Made by a program: the position numbers and the translations under genes
Notes under the pieces: model-generated
Told to the model about the DNA's origin: nothing
The model's database searches: none
What the model saw: only the letters and a program-made list of their open reading frames with translations
Shown: positions 1 to 7,674 of the stretch, one piece after another
Layout of the letters: the number at the start of each line of letters is the position of its first letter
How positions within the stretch are numbered: position 1 is the first letter of the stretch
Origin: Sulfurimonas sp.
Lineage (GTDB): Bacteria > Campylobacterota > Campylobacteria > Campylobacterales > Sulfurimonadaceae
Direction of reading: 5' to 3'
NCBI GenBank assembly: GCA_015663215.1
Contig: DQSP01000120.1
Location: 1-9,828, forward strand
Length of the DNA stretch: 9,828 bases

Positions 1-605
1 ACTTTATAAGAAGCAAGGGACTCAAGCTTGGACTCCAACACTGCTGACACACGCTTGATAACCGATGGAGAAATATCACCAAGTCTAGCCATACGCATAG
101 CAACTTCACTCCGTAGTTCATCTGGAAAGTACTGTAATGTATCTGCCGCTTCAGTAGCATCCATATGTGCTAAAATAAGAGCAATAGTCTGAGGATGTTC
201 ATGCTGAATAAAGTCAGAAAGTTGCTGTGGTTTAATTTTAGAGAGATATGCAAAGTTTTGAGTATCTTGCATATTTTTACTGAGTTTATCAAGCACTTTT
301 TTAGCTTCATCAGAACCAAGGGTTCTATAAAGAAGTTCTCTTGCATACTCTAAACCACCAGATGTAAGGTACTGACCTGATTGGAAGATTGCATAAAATT
401 CTTCAAGAATTGCAGTTGCAACCCCTCTATCAACCGTAGTGTTTGTTGCAATGTATTTAGATACTTCAGTTATGTTGTCAACAGTCATAGAGGAAAAGAT
501 ACCCGCAGTAGTGTCTTCTCCAAGTTGCAAGAGCAAAATTGCAATCTTTTCAGCCATATTCATCTCATCAAATACTGCACGTTGCTGTTGTGTTAAAGTT
601 GCCAT
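1..605 (-). CDS. fliG: Flagellar rotor/switch protein FliG, N-terminal and middle parts (3' end outside window)
   Basis: FliG joins the MS ring to the cytoplasmic C-ring and carries torque from the stator. The window shows 201 residues from the ATG at 605 to the left edge; the family is usually about 330-345 long, so the C-terminal torque domain is off the edge and the gene is not broken. The N-terminal FliF-binding domain is seen in AEKIAILLLQLGED (residues 18-31), followed by the typical GGLEYARELL linker (83-92). The middle domain holds the EHPQ motif (136-139) with TIALILAH after it and RMARLGDISP (171-180), which help bind FliM and stack FliG units. The start is fixed by TAAGGAG (617-611), which overlaps the fliF stop codon, five bases before the ATG. 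The gap after fliF is only 9 bases, so the two partner proteins are co-expressed and probably coupled in translation. Confidence 0.96.
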   Translation of the reverse strand, partial: MATLTQQQRAVFDEMNMAEKIAILLLQLGEDTTAGIFSSMTVDNITEVSKYIATNTTVDRGVATAILEEFYAIFQSGQYLTSGGLEYARELLYRTLGSDEAKKVLDKLSKNMQDTQNFAYLSKIKPQQLSDFIQHEHPQTIALILAHMDATEAADTLQYFPDELRSEVAMRMARLGDISPSVIKRVSAVLESKLESLASYK

Positions 606-614
606 GTGTTCTCC

Positions 615-2324
615 TTATCCAACCCTAGGAAGATTTGCATCTGCCTCTTCACTTAGAAGTGCTTGAAGCAGTGAAGCTATATCTTCTGGTGCTTCATCAG
701 CCATATTTCTTACTTTATCTAAGATAACCTCATATTTAAGTTCATCTTCATTAAAGTTCTCACCCACACCAAGTTGATCTTCCACTTTTTTACGCATCTG
801 TTGTACTTTTTCAACTAAGTCTTCTTCTTCATCATCTTCGATATCTAAAATTGGAGCATTAAGGCTATCTTCTTCTCTTGATATTTCAAGCATTCTATCA
901 GCAAATGGTGAAATAACTTTTTTGTAAAGAATAAGTAGTAACACAATAACAAATAGGTATTTAAATGCTCCAGCAAAAGGAGCTAAATATGTAGCTATAA
1001 ATAGTTTACTCTGTGTGACACCATCAACCGATGGTGCTGTTTTAGTTCTATCAAACTGAAGGTTTTGAACGGTTATTTGGTCACCTCTAGCTTCATTTAT
1101 ACCAATAGAGCGTTTTACTAAAGAAGAGAGGGCATTGATGTCAGTTTCATTTAGAGCTACATATTCTACCATGTCTGTAGCTTCACCATTCTCATCTAAA
1201 GAAGTTTTATATTTACCATCAACTACTACTGCGGCTGTTATTCTTTTGATTCTAGCAAATTGACTTTTAGTTGTACTTACAGTTTTTCCAACTTCATAGT
1301 TTGTCGTCCCTGTATTTTTTACATACTCTTCACTTATTTTGTTACTTGCTAAACCTTGAACCGGACCTATGTTACTCACAGTTCCAGGAACACCACCTAC
1401 TGCTTCGGGTGTACTTCCTGTTCTCTTCTCTTCACTTACCTGCTCGCTTCTTACAACATTTTCAGGATCATAAATCTCACTTGTAGAGTTTTTAATAGAA
1501 AAATCAAACTCTATTGTCACTTGTGCAACTACTTTGTCTTTTCCACCAACAAAAGGAGATATCACATCAAGAATTTTACGCTGTCGTTTTTTTTCTTCTT
1601 TGAGCTTGAAGCGTTGTTGAACTACTGAGAGTTCACCCATCTGAGCCATTTCATCTTCATCACCTAGAGTATTTCCATCACTACTTACAAGCATTACATT
1701 CGATGGAGTAAGCTTAGGAACTGCGGCTGCTACGAGGTTTTTTATCCCTCTTATTTGCTTAGAAGAAAGGCTTCGTCCCGCAGTTACTTCTACCATAACT
1801 GAGGCAGTAGGGTCTATCTGTTTAGAAACGAATAGAGTATCTTTTGGAAGTGCTAAACTCACAGTTGCACTTTCAATAGGCGCAAGTGCATTAATAGTAC
1901 GAGAAAGTTCACCTTCAAGAGCACGAAGATGCTTGATTTTTTGATCAAATGATGTCGCTCCAAACTCTTGCTTATCAAAAAGTTCAAAACCAACACCAGA
2001 ATCTTTAGGGATACCTAAAGAAGCAATATTAATCCGCTCTTTATAAACAACACCTTTAGGAACTTTTATGACATTGTTAGCTTCAAGTTTATACGGTACC
2101 CCATCTTTTTCAAGCTGTGCTACAACCTTTGCTGCATCACTAGAACTAAGAGAATCAAAAAGAACTTCATACGAGTTTTTTGTGTTCTTTGTTGATGTAA
2201 ATACAACTAAAAAAATCAAAAATGCAACAATACCAACTATAGCAGCTGCTATAATTATTTTCTGCTGTTTACTTAACTTAGCATAGAGAACAACCAGTTG
2301 TGAAAAAAGTACCTTAAAGTCCAT
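615..2324 (-). CDS. fliF: Flagellar MS-ring protein FliF
   Basis: FliF forms the inner-membrane MS ring, the first-built platform of the flagellar basal body and its export apparatus. The 569 residues are full family length. A membrane helix at about 22-43 leads into the periplasmic YscJ/FliF-type ring-building domains (about 45-225), with the family stretches GFELFDK (112-118), LEGELSRTI (136-144) and ALPKD (158-162). The FliF-specific domain follows, including the Gly/Pro-rich loop GGVPGTVSN (310-318). A second membrane helix lies at about 441-468. The cytoplasmic tail is very acidic (DIEDDEEEDL, 494-503) and ends in a helical segment (about 530-562) that in the family binds the FliG N-terminus. 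It starts with ATG 18 bases after hisC, with no strong Shine-Dalgarno sequence and no sigma-54 promoter in that gap. It is most likely read through from the upstream amino-acid genes. Confidence 0.97.
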   Translation of the reverse strand: MDFKVLFSQLVVLYAKLSKQQKIIIAAAIVGIVAFLIFLVVFTSTKNTKNSYEVLFDSLSSSDAAKVVAQLEKDGVPYKLEANNVIKVPKGVVYKERINIASLGIPKDSGVGFELFDKQEFGATSFDQKIKHLRALEGELSRTINALAPIESATVSLALPKDTLFVSKQIDPTASVMVEVTAGRSLSSKQIRGIKNLVAAAVPKLTPSNVMLVSSDGNTLGDEDEMAQMGELSVVQQRFKLKEEKKRQRKILDVISPFVGGKDKVVAQVTIEFDFSIKNSTSEIYDPENVVRSEQVSEEKRTGSTPEAVGGVPGTVSNIGPVQGLASNKISEEYVKNTGTTNYEVGKTVSTTKSQFARIKRITAAVVVDGKYKTSLDENGEATDMVEYVALNETDINALSSLVKRSIGINEARGDQITVQNLQFDRTKTAPSVDGVTQSKLFIATYLAPFAGAFKYLFVIVLLLILYKKVISPFADRMLEISREEDSLNAPILDIEDDEEEDLVEKVQQMRKKVEDQLGVGENFNEDELKYEVILDKVRNMADEAPEDIASLLQALLSEEADANLPRVG

Positions 2325-2342
2325 TAATTTCCCGTTTAATTT

Positions 2343-3437
2343 TTATAGTAACTCTGCCGTCAACTCAAAGAAACGGCTATTTTGTTCTGGTGTTCCGACT
2401 GTTACACGCAATGCATTCATGCCATACCCACTTAGGTCTCTCACTATCATCCCTTTACGCAAAAGTGCATCAGAGATTTTTGTAGAGTTGTGGTTATTAT
2501 TTAGACATAAAGTAACAAAATTTGTATAACTCTCTATTATATCTACTTTTTGCTTAGTTGCAAACTCTTCGTAGCGTTTCATCTCGTTAAAACACAAAGA
2601 GATACAATTATTTACAAATTCTTTCTCCTTTACCGCTACTGATGCAGCTTCAAGAGAGAGTGTTGTTATGTTAAAAGGAGGACGTAATTTATACAACTCT
2701 TTGATGATTTTAGGACTTGAGATTCCATATCCAACTCTCATACCACCTAAACCATAAGCCTTAGAAAAAGTTCCTAAGTAGATTACATTAGTAAATTTTT
2801 CTATGAGTTCTTTTGGTGAAACAGATTTTTTTTCATCCTTAAATGCAGCATATTCCATATAAGCACCATCCACAACAACTAAAGTATCATCATCGATTTT
2901 TGCTATAAAGTCCATCATAGCTTGTGCATCTATTGCATCACCAGTCGGATTATTTGGTGTACAAAGAAAAATAACATCTGGTTTTTCACTTTTATAGAGT
3001 TCATAAAATTCATCTAAGTTATGCTCTTGTGAAGCAGTCCGTATTATTTCAGAACCTATATGTTTTGCATATATCTCATACATAGCAAACGTAACAGAGT
3101 TTATAAGTATTTTAGAATTCGCATTAGCTTTTGCATGCATGATAAACTCTATAACTTGATCGCTACCACTTCCAATGATTAAATTTTCTTCATTTATATC
3201 AAATCTACTCGTTAGGGCATTTTTTAGTTTTCCCATACTATCATCAGGATAGAGTGCCATGTGTGAGATAATTTTACTTACTGCTTCTTGAACCTTTGGT
3301 GCACAGCCATAAGGGTTCTCGTTTGAAGCAAGTTTTATAATATCTTTGGGTTCAATACCAAACTCACGGACAACAAGTTCAATAGGCTTTCCTGCTTCAT
3401 ATGTTTTTATATTTTTTAATTTTTTATTAAATTTCAC
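2343..3437 (-). CDS. hisC: Histidinol-phosphate aminotransferase HisC
   Basis: A cytoplasmic PLP enzyme that transfers an amino group from glutamate to imidazole-acetol phosphate, giving histidinol phosphate in histidine synthesis. The 364 residues are normal length for fold-type I HisC. Visible signatures are the N-terminal [10 protein letters not shown] (35-44), the cofactor-contacting PNNPTG (161-166), VVVDGAY with the Asp that pairs with the PLP ring nitrogen (D190), the Schiff-base lysine K226 in [16 protein letters not shown] (223-238) with phosphate-binding R234, and LRVTVGT (343-349) with the carboxylate-binding arginine R344. The start codon is GTG, two bases after the pheA stop. HisC enzymes often also act on aromatic 2-oxo acids, so its place straight after pheA could mean a second role in phenylalanine synthesis (phenylpyruvate transamination). 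That is inference from position and family breadth only. Confidence 0.95.
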   Translation of the reverse strand: MKFNKKLKNIKTYEAGKPIELVVREFGIEPKDIIKLASNENPYGCAPKVQEAVSKIISHMALYPDDSMGKLKNALTSRFDINEENLIIGSGSDQVIEFIMHAKANANSKILINSVTFAMYEIYAKHIGSEIIRTASQEHNLDEFYELYKSEKPDVIFLCTPNNPTGDAIDAQAMMDFIAKIDDDTLVVVDGAYMEYAAFKDEKKSVSPKELIEKFTNVIYLGTFSKAYGLGGMRVGYGISSPKIIKELYKLRPPFNITTLSLEAASVAVKEKEFVNNCISLCFNEMKRYEEFATKQKVDIIESYTNFVTLCLNNNHNSTKISDALLRKGMIVRDLSGYGMNALRVTVGTPEQNSRFFELTAELL

Positions 3438-3454
3438 TTTTAACTCTCTCCCTT
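3438..3454 (-). promoter_or_regulatory. Ribosome binding site for the GTG start of hisC
   Basis: AAGGGAGAGAG (3454-3444) lies inside the last codons of pheA, just before its TAA. GGGAG is 10 bases from the GTG, and the later GAGAG part is closer. It supports GTG at 3437 as the real start, because the protein aligns with HisC from the first residues. Coupling to pheA translation is likely because the gap is two bases. Confidence 0.6.
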
Positions 3455-4543
3455 AACATAACTACCTAACCAAGTAACCTCATCTGTATGTTTTTTAAGT
3501 ACATTTTGAATTTTCTCTTCATCTATATGACCATAAAAATCGATGTAGAACCAATAATCGAATCCGCCATCCTTGTCTTTTGAAGGACGTGATTCTATCT
3601 TGCTTAGATTCACATTTTGGGCATCAAAGTCTTGTAAAAACCCAACTAATGCCCCCGCTTCTAAAGCATCAGTTAAACGCACAAGAATCGAAGTTTTATC
3701 ATCTCCGCTCATGCCATTTTTAAAGTCACTCAGTATTATAAAACGAGTAGCATTATCTGACTCATCTTCAATGTTCTCAAACATCGTAGGCACACCATAC
3801 AGTTTTGCAGCTATATGAGAACAAATTGCTGCAGCACTTTCATCCTTAGCCGCTAGTATAGCTGCCTTAGCAGTAGACTCAACAGGAATTTGTTCAATAT
3901 TTTCAAAACCATGCTCGCTTAAAAACTGTCTTGTCTGACCAAAACCTTTGTCTTTGGAGTAAATTTTTGTAATATCTTCAAGTTTTTGGGCTTTTGTAGC
4001 AAATGAAACATGTATAGGCATATAAAGTTCTGCCACGATTTTTACACTTGACTTTGATAAAAGGTCGAGTGTCTCGCCTACTATACCATCACGAGAGTTC
4101 TCAATAGGAACAACACCAAATTTTGCTCTTTTTGCCTCAAGTGTTCTAAATACTGCTTCAATAGAGTTGAGTGAAAGATAATCGCTTGTTCCACCAAAAC
4201 GGCTCTCTGCTGCTTGATGTGTAAAACTTCCCTCTGGTCCAAGAAAAGCTATGCGTTCTGGTAGTTCAAGATTACGAGAAACTGCAAAAATTTCTAAAAA
4301 GATAGCCTCAATTGCATTAGATTTCAATAGTCCTTCATTTGACTCGCTTATAGCTGTAAGTCGAGATATTATAGCTTTTTCACGCTCAGGTCTATAGATG
4401 GCACCACCTGTATCACTCTTAATCTCGCCAACTCTCTCAACAACTTTCATTCGCTTATTTAAAAGGGATAATATATCGTTGTCTATAGTGTCTATCGCAT
4501 CTCTACACTCTTCTAAAGTCTGCCAATCGCTTTTTTCTTTCAT
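3440..4543 (-). CDS. pheA: Bifunctional chorismate mutase / prephenate dehydratase (P-protein)
   Basis: A cytoplasmic enzyme that turns chorismate into prephenate and then phenylpyruvate, the committed steps to phenylalanine. Three domains are seen in 367 residues. An AroQ-type chorismate mutase (about 8-90) has [19 protein letters not shown] and YRPEREKAI. The prephenate dehydratase (about 97-272) has [13 protein letters not shown] (100-112), [16 protein letters not shown] (143-158) and the catalytic Thr motif TRF (266-268). A C-terminal ACT domain (about 283-365) has GAL (297-299) and ESRP (317-320), the elements that bind phenylalanine for feedback inhibition in the family. The stretch that usually reads YSHPQ is [13 protein letters not shown] here (see findings). 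The ATG overlaps the upstream gene's stop as ATGA, and GGAG (4554-4551) sits just before it, so translation is coupled to the HAD gene. Confidence 0.96.
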   Translation of the reverse strand: MKEKSDWQTLEECRDAIDTIDNDILSLLNKRMKVVERVGEIKSDTGGAIYRPEREKAIISRLTAISESNEGLLKSNAIEAIFLEIFAVSRNLELPERIAFLGPEGSFTHQAAESRFGGTSDYLSLNSIEAVFRTLEAKRAKFGVVPIENSRDGIVGETLDLLSKSSVKIVAELYMPIHVSFATKAQKLEDITKIYSKDKGFGQTRQFLSEHGFENIEQIPVESTAKAAILAAKDESAAAICSHIAAKLYGVPTMFENIEDESDNATRFIILSDFKNGMSGDDKTSILVRLTDALEAGALVGFLQDFDAQNVNLSKIESRPSKDKDGGFDYWFYIDFYGHIDEEKIQNVLKKHTDEVTWLGSYVKGES

Positions 4544-5316
4544 AATTTCTCCATTATCTCTTGCATGTTTTTATACACTAGGTCTGGTTTTAAGCTTTCC
4601 TCTAAAAGTGGAACTATCTCTTCTTCTGATTTATACTTGCCACTAGTTACAAATATAGTCTTCATTCCAAGCTCTTTAGCACCACCAAGGTCACCCTTAA
4701 CATCATCACTAATCATTGTAATAGAATCGTATGTAGCATTTTTGTTTTGCTCTTGTAAGTTTTTGAGTCCCTGTGAGTAAAATGCAACACTAGGTTTACC
4801 TACAACGGTATAAGAAACACTTGTAGCAAATTCTAAGAGTTTTAGTATTGCCCCTACACCAGGATATCGTTTGTTATTTTTTGCATAGATAGATGTTTCA
4901 TGCATTCCAACAAGTGATGCACCTGAGAGTAAAAAATCTATCATTTGAGCATATTCATCTGAGTTAAAGTCCTCTTTAATAGCCACAAGAACAGTTTTTG
5001 GATTTTCGTAGTCAAGTGTATAGTTCATAGACTCCAAAGTGCTTAAAAATTCACTTGCACCATAAGCAGCTACTGCCTTTTTATCTACTTTAGTTTCTAA
5101 AAGCATTAAAGGGTCAAGGTACTTCTCAAAGCCAAAATCAAAACCTATTGAAAGAAGATACTCATAAAAATCTTTGGAAGATTTTTTTGTATTGTTTGTT
5201 ACTATCATATAAGGAATATTTTGTGAGTTTAAATGTGATATAAATTCTATACTCCCCTCTATCGGGGACTTATCAACATCACTGATTAAAGTACCTTGAA
5301 CATCTATGAAGTACAA
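4540..5316 (-). CDS. HAD-superfamily (subfamily IIA, NagD-like) protein with altered motif I
   Basis: A 258-residue cytoplasmic protein of the haloacid dehalogenase fold. Motif I is IDVQGTL (4-10): nucleophile D5 is present, but the second Asp of the usual D-x-D is Gln (Q7). Motif II is VTNN (39-42, T40). Motif III is VGKPS (172-176, K174). Motif IV is MISDDVKGDLGGAKELGM (201-218), with metal-binding acids D204/D205 and D209. The large insert between motifs II and III and the VTNN and GKPS signatures fit subfamily IIA, whose members are mostly sugar- or nucleotide-phosphate phosphatases. I do not recognise the substrate. It lies 10 bases after lysA and overlaps pheA by 4 bases, so it is made together with the lysine and phenylalanine enzymes. 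It could be a phosphatase with changed chemistry or a binding protein. The family call is firm; the activity is open. Confidence 0.85.
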   Translation of the reverse strand: MYFIDVQGTLISDVDKSPIEGSIEFISHLNSQNIPYMIVTNNTKKSSKDFYEYLLSIGFDFGFEKYLDPLMLLETKVDKKAVAAYGASEFLSTLESMNYTLDYENPKTVLVAIKEDFNSDEYAQMIDFLLSGASLVGMHETSIYAKNNKRYPGVGAILKLLEFATSVSYTVVGKPSVAFYSQGLKNLQEQNKNATYDSITMISDDVKGDLGGAKELGMKTIFVTSGKYKSEEEIVPLLEESLKPDLVYKNMQEIMEKL

Positions 5317-5328
5317 ACTTTTTCCTTT
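5314..5328 (-). promoter_or_regulatory. Ribosome binding site and TTG start of the HAD gene
   Basis: AAAGGA (5328-5323) lies six bases before a TTG (5316-5314). No in-frame ATG or GTG lies between the lysA stop (5329-5327) and the motif I codons. Motif I begins at residue 4-5, so the start must be here and TTG is used as the initiation codon. Confidence 0.75.
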
Positions 5329-6538
5329 AGTCTTGTAAGAACTCTGTCTCTAACGCTATTAAATCTTCAAATGTTTCACGTCTTCTAATAAGTCTTGGTT
5401 TGCCACCCTCTAGTGCGACTTCAGCACTACGTCCACGAGTATTATAGTTACTTCCCATACCAAAGCCATAAGCACCAGCACTATTTACTATTACTAAGTC
5501 GTTATGTGCTAGTGGAGGAAGCGGATAATCTTTTGCAAAAAAGTCTCCACTCTCACAAACAGGTCCAACGATATCTACAGGACGGGAGTCTTCTTTGGAC
5601 TCTGTAATCACATCTATTTTATGATATGCACTGTATAAAGCTGGGCGCAGTAGGTCATTCATAGCACCATCAATCACAACAAATTTTTTCTCACCATTTT
5701 GTTTCTCATACAGTACTTTACTTACAAAATAACCCGCATTTGCAGTTAAAAAACGCCCTGGTTCGCAAAGTATAGTAAGGTCAAGTGCATTTAAGCAACC
5801 TAAAATTGCCTGTGCATAATCGTAAGGTTTTATCGTAGTCTCATCATCATACTTGATTCCTAAACCACCACCGATATCAAAAAACTTAAGCTCTATTTTA
5901 ATAGTTTGAAGTGAACGTACTAAGTCAGCAACTATTTCAGCGGACTCACGGATAGGGTCTAGCTCTGTAAGTTGAGAACCAATGTGAAAGTGAATACCTA
6001 CTGGGTCTAAAACTGGCGAGTTATTTGCTTTGATGTACATGCGTTTTGCAGTACTTAAATCAACTCCAAATTTATTATCATGTAGACCAGTAGAGATATA
6101 AGGATGTGTTTTAGGGTCAATGTTTGGGTTTACTCTTATGCTTATACGAGAAACACTTCCTAACTCTTTTGCCATAAGTTCAATGCGACCAAGTTCAGCT
6201 TCACTCTCAACATTTATGTAGAGTATATCTTTGTCTATCGCTTCACGAATTTCATCATCTGTTTTACCAACACCCGAGAAAATAATTTTGTATGCAGGAA
6301 TACCTGCCATAAATGCACGTCTAACTTCACCAATGGATACACAGTCAGCACCACTTCCCATTTTTGCAAAATGTTTTACAACACTTAGGTTTGAGTTTGC
6401 TTTTACAGCATAAGCTAAGATAGATTTTCTACCTTTAAACGCAGCTTTTAGTTCTGTGTATTGTGCAGACATATAGTCAAAATCATAGATGTAGAGGGGA
6501 GTTTTGTACTCTTGTGTTATCGCTTTAAAATCAATCAT
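5327..6538 (-). CDS. lysA: Diaminopimelate decarboxylase LysA
   Basis: A cytoplasmic PLP enzyme that decarboxylates meso-diaminopimelate to L-lysine, the last step of the pathway. The 403 residues match the usual length. It is a fold-type III decarboxylase: the N-terminal barrel carries the Schiff-base lysine K46 in LAYAVKANSN (41-50), then GADCVSIGE (63-71), the PLP-stacking histidine region GIHFHIGSQ (181-189), the phosphate-binding loop GGGLGIKY (223-230) and CEPGR (258-262). The C-terminal sheet domain has the active-site CESGD (328-332), which comes from the partner subunit of the dimer, and SAGAYGFGMGSNYN (353-366). The ATG at 6538 is preceded by TGGA (6548-6545) at a six-base distance. 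It is the only gene in the run with a sizeable upstream gap (55 bases after lptG), so it may have its own promoter as well as read-through. Confidence 0.97.
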   Translation of the reverse strand: MIDFKAITQEYKTPLYIYDFDYMSAQYTELKAAFKGRKSILAYAVKANSNLSVVKHFAKMGSGADCVSIGEVRRAFMAGIPAYKIIFSGVGKTDDEIREAIDKDILYINVESEAELGRIELMAKELGSVSRISIRVNPNIDPKTHPYISTGLHDNKFGVDLSTAKRMYIKANNSPVLDPVGIHFHIGSQLTELDPIRESAEIVADLVRSLQTIKIELKFFDIGGGLGIKYDDETTIKPYDYAQAILGCLNALDLTILCEPGRFLTANAGYFVSKVLYEKQNGEKKFVVIDGAMNDLLRPALYSAYHKIDVITESKEDSRPVDIVGPVCESGDFFAKDYPLPPLAHNDLVIVNSAGAYGFGMGSNYNTRGRSAEVALEGGKPRLIRRRETFEDLIALETEFLQD

Positions 6539-6564
6539 AAAAATTCCAAATTCTTTTTTAAATG

Positions 6565-6593
6565 ATTTTATCCAAAATGTGCTTATAGGGGCG
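6565..6593 (-). promoter_or_regulatory. Candidate internal promoter before lysA
   Basis: In the 55-base gap between lptG and lysA the minus strand reads TTTTGGATAAAATCATT, with TAAAAT (6570-6565) as a possible -10 box. There is no recognisable -35 box, but Campylobacterota housekeeping promoters often lack one. The DNA is AT-rich, so such hexamers arise by chance. The gap is unusual in an otherwise gapless operon, which is the main support. Confidence 0.3.
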
Positions 6594-7664
6594 TTAAGTA
6601 GCCATCCTATATTTTTGCCACTGCCGCAATGCTATAAGAAAAAGTATAAAAACAGGCATAATTACACCTACTTCACTTGAAATTGTTTTGTTGTTTGAAA
6701 GTTCTATAAGCATAAATAAAACACCCCAAATAAGTAAAGTTGCTAAAATTGCTCCAAAACTAAAAAGACTCACATTTAAAAAACGCACACTGATTGGCAC
6801 AAAGAAAAATATAATGACTATCAAACAAGGCACAAAAAATGGATAAATAAATATCTTATAGAGTGCCCCTTTAATACTACTAGTATTCATATTTTGCTCT
6901 TCCAAAAGTATTATGGCATCGATAGCATTTTTAATAGTAAAATTTACTTTTCCCTCGTATACCTGATCAAGAATCTTTGGACGAAAACCCTCTAATATTT
7001 TTAAATCATTGGTTTTTGTTACAATAATCCCACTTGAAGTAAAACTCAGATCATCAGGTTTTGTAATAATATCCGCCTCTTTTATTAACCAATAGTCATC
7101 CCTATACACTGCTTCTTTTGCGATAACAACCTCTTTTAATGAGTTGTTTTTCACACTGAAAACTCGAACATCTTCCGCTCTTTCTTCTAGTGGAATCATT
7201 TTTGAAAAATAAACAAACTGCCCCTTGTAAGTAAAGAAGAGGTCTCTTGTAGGACTAAGGTATTGGTTGTTTTCACGAATATTATTTGAAAACTCATCTG
7301 CCCTAGCAAAACTAGACCATGAGTGAAGAGAGATAAAAAGAATAATGATTGTAGTTGAGACAACAACAAAGGGGCGTAAAACATCTACTCTTGTGTAGCC
7401 TAGTGAAAAAAATGAGACTAATGCATTTGAACGAATTAAAAATATTTTTGTACTTATCATCGCAAATACAAGAGCTAAAGGAAGTAACATATCGATAGCA
7501 AAGAATGCCTTATATACAAGATAAATTAAGATAAGATTTGCAGAAGAAGAAAGGCTCTCTGCATTTCCCATATAGTCAAAACCAACCATGAAGAGAACTA
7601 AAGCACTCATAATCACGAAAAAATACTTGAGATAGTGAAATGCTATATATTTAAATGCTAGCAC
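6594..7664 (-). CDS. lptG: LptF/LptG-family lipopolysaccharide export permease, probably LptG
   Basis: An inner-membrane subunit of the LptB2FG ABC transporter, which lifts lipopolysaccharide out of the membrane towards the Lpt bridge. With a GTG start at 7664 it is 356 residues, the usual length. Six membrane helices can be read at about 11-29, 54-73, 98-114, 272-290, 300-322 and 331-347, with a large hydrophilic periplasmic domain at about 116-268 between helices 3 and 4. This 3+3 layout with a central beta-rich domain is typical of YjgP/YjgQ proteins. The segment RSNALVSFFSLGYTR (78-92) after helix 2 resembles the coupling region of the family. The GTG overlaps the pth TAG by one base (TAGTG). 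A later ATG (codon 19) would cut helix 1 and is unlikely. LptG rather than LptF is inferred from the match to the pth-lptG-lysA order in Campylobacter. Confidence 0.87.
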   Translation of the reverse strand: MLAFKYIAFHYLKYFFVIMSALVLFMVGFDYMGNAESLSSSANLILIYLVYKAFFAIDMLLPLALVFAMISTKIFLIRSNALVSFFSLGYTRVDVLRPFVVVSTTIIILFISLHSWSSFARADEFSNNIRENNQYLSPTRDLFFTYKGQFVYFSKMIPLEERAEDVRVFSVKNNSLKEVVIAKEAVYRDDYWLIKEADIITKPDDLSFTSSGIIVTKTNDLKILEGFRPKILDQVYEGKVNFTIKNAIDAIILLEEQNMNTSSIKGALYKIFIYPFFVPCLIVIIFFFVPISVRFLNVSLFSFGAILATLLIWGVLFMLIELSNNKTISSEVGVIMPVFILFLIALRQWQKYRMAT

Positions 7665-7674
7665 TATGATTCCT
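7662..7674 (-). promoter_or_regulatory. Ribosome binding site and GTG start of lptG
   Basis: AGGA (7674-7671), inside the last codons of pth, is six bases before GTG (7664-7662), whose first base is also the last base of the pth TAG stop. This spacing decides the start. The frame stays open 90 bases further upstream but there encodes a Cys/Arg-rich stretch out of frame with pth. Confidence 0.7.

Noticed and set aside
1271..1628. Plus-strand open frames opposite fliF, and similar ones opposite hisC, pheA, the HAD gene, lysA, rplY and pilT.
   Set aside because: They are short, lie fully inside well-identified genes on the other strand, and have Ser/Cys/Phe-rich compositions typical of antisense reading. 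None has a recognisable domain.
2408..2424. Sigma-54-like sequence on the minus strand (TGGCAT followed by TTGC) within hisC, upstream of fliF.
   Set aside because: The spacing between GG and GC is 12 bases rather than the required 10, and the bases encode the conserved GMNALRVT part of HisC.
7196..7384. A 62-residue minus-strand frame inside lptG.
   Set aside because: It is another frame of the LptG coding region, with no independent signal beyond chance hydrophobicity.
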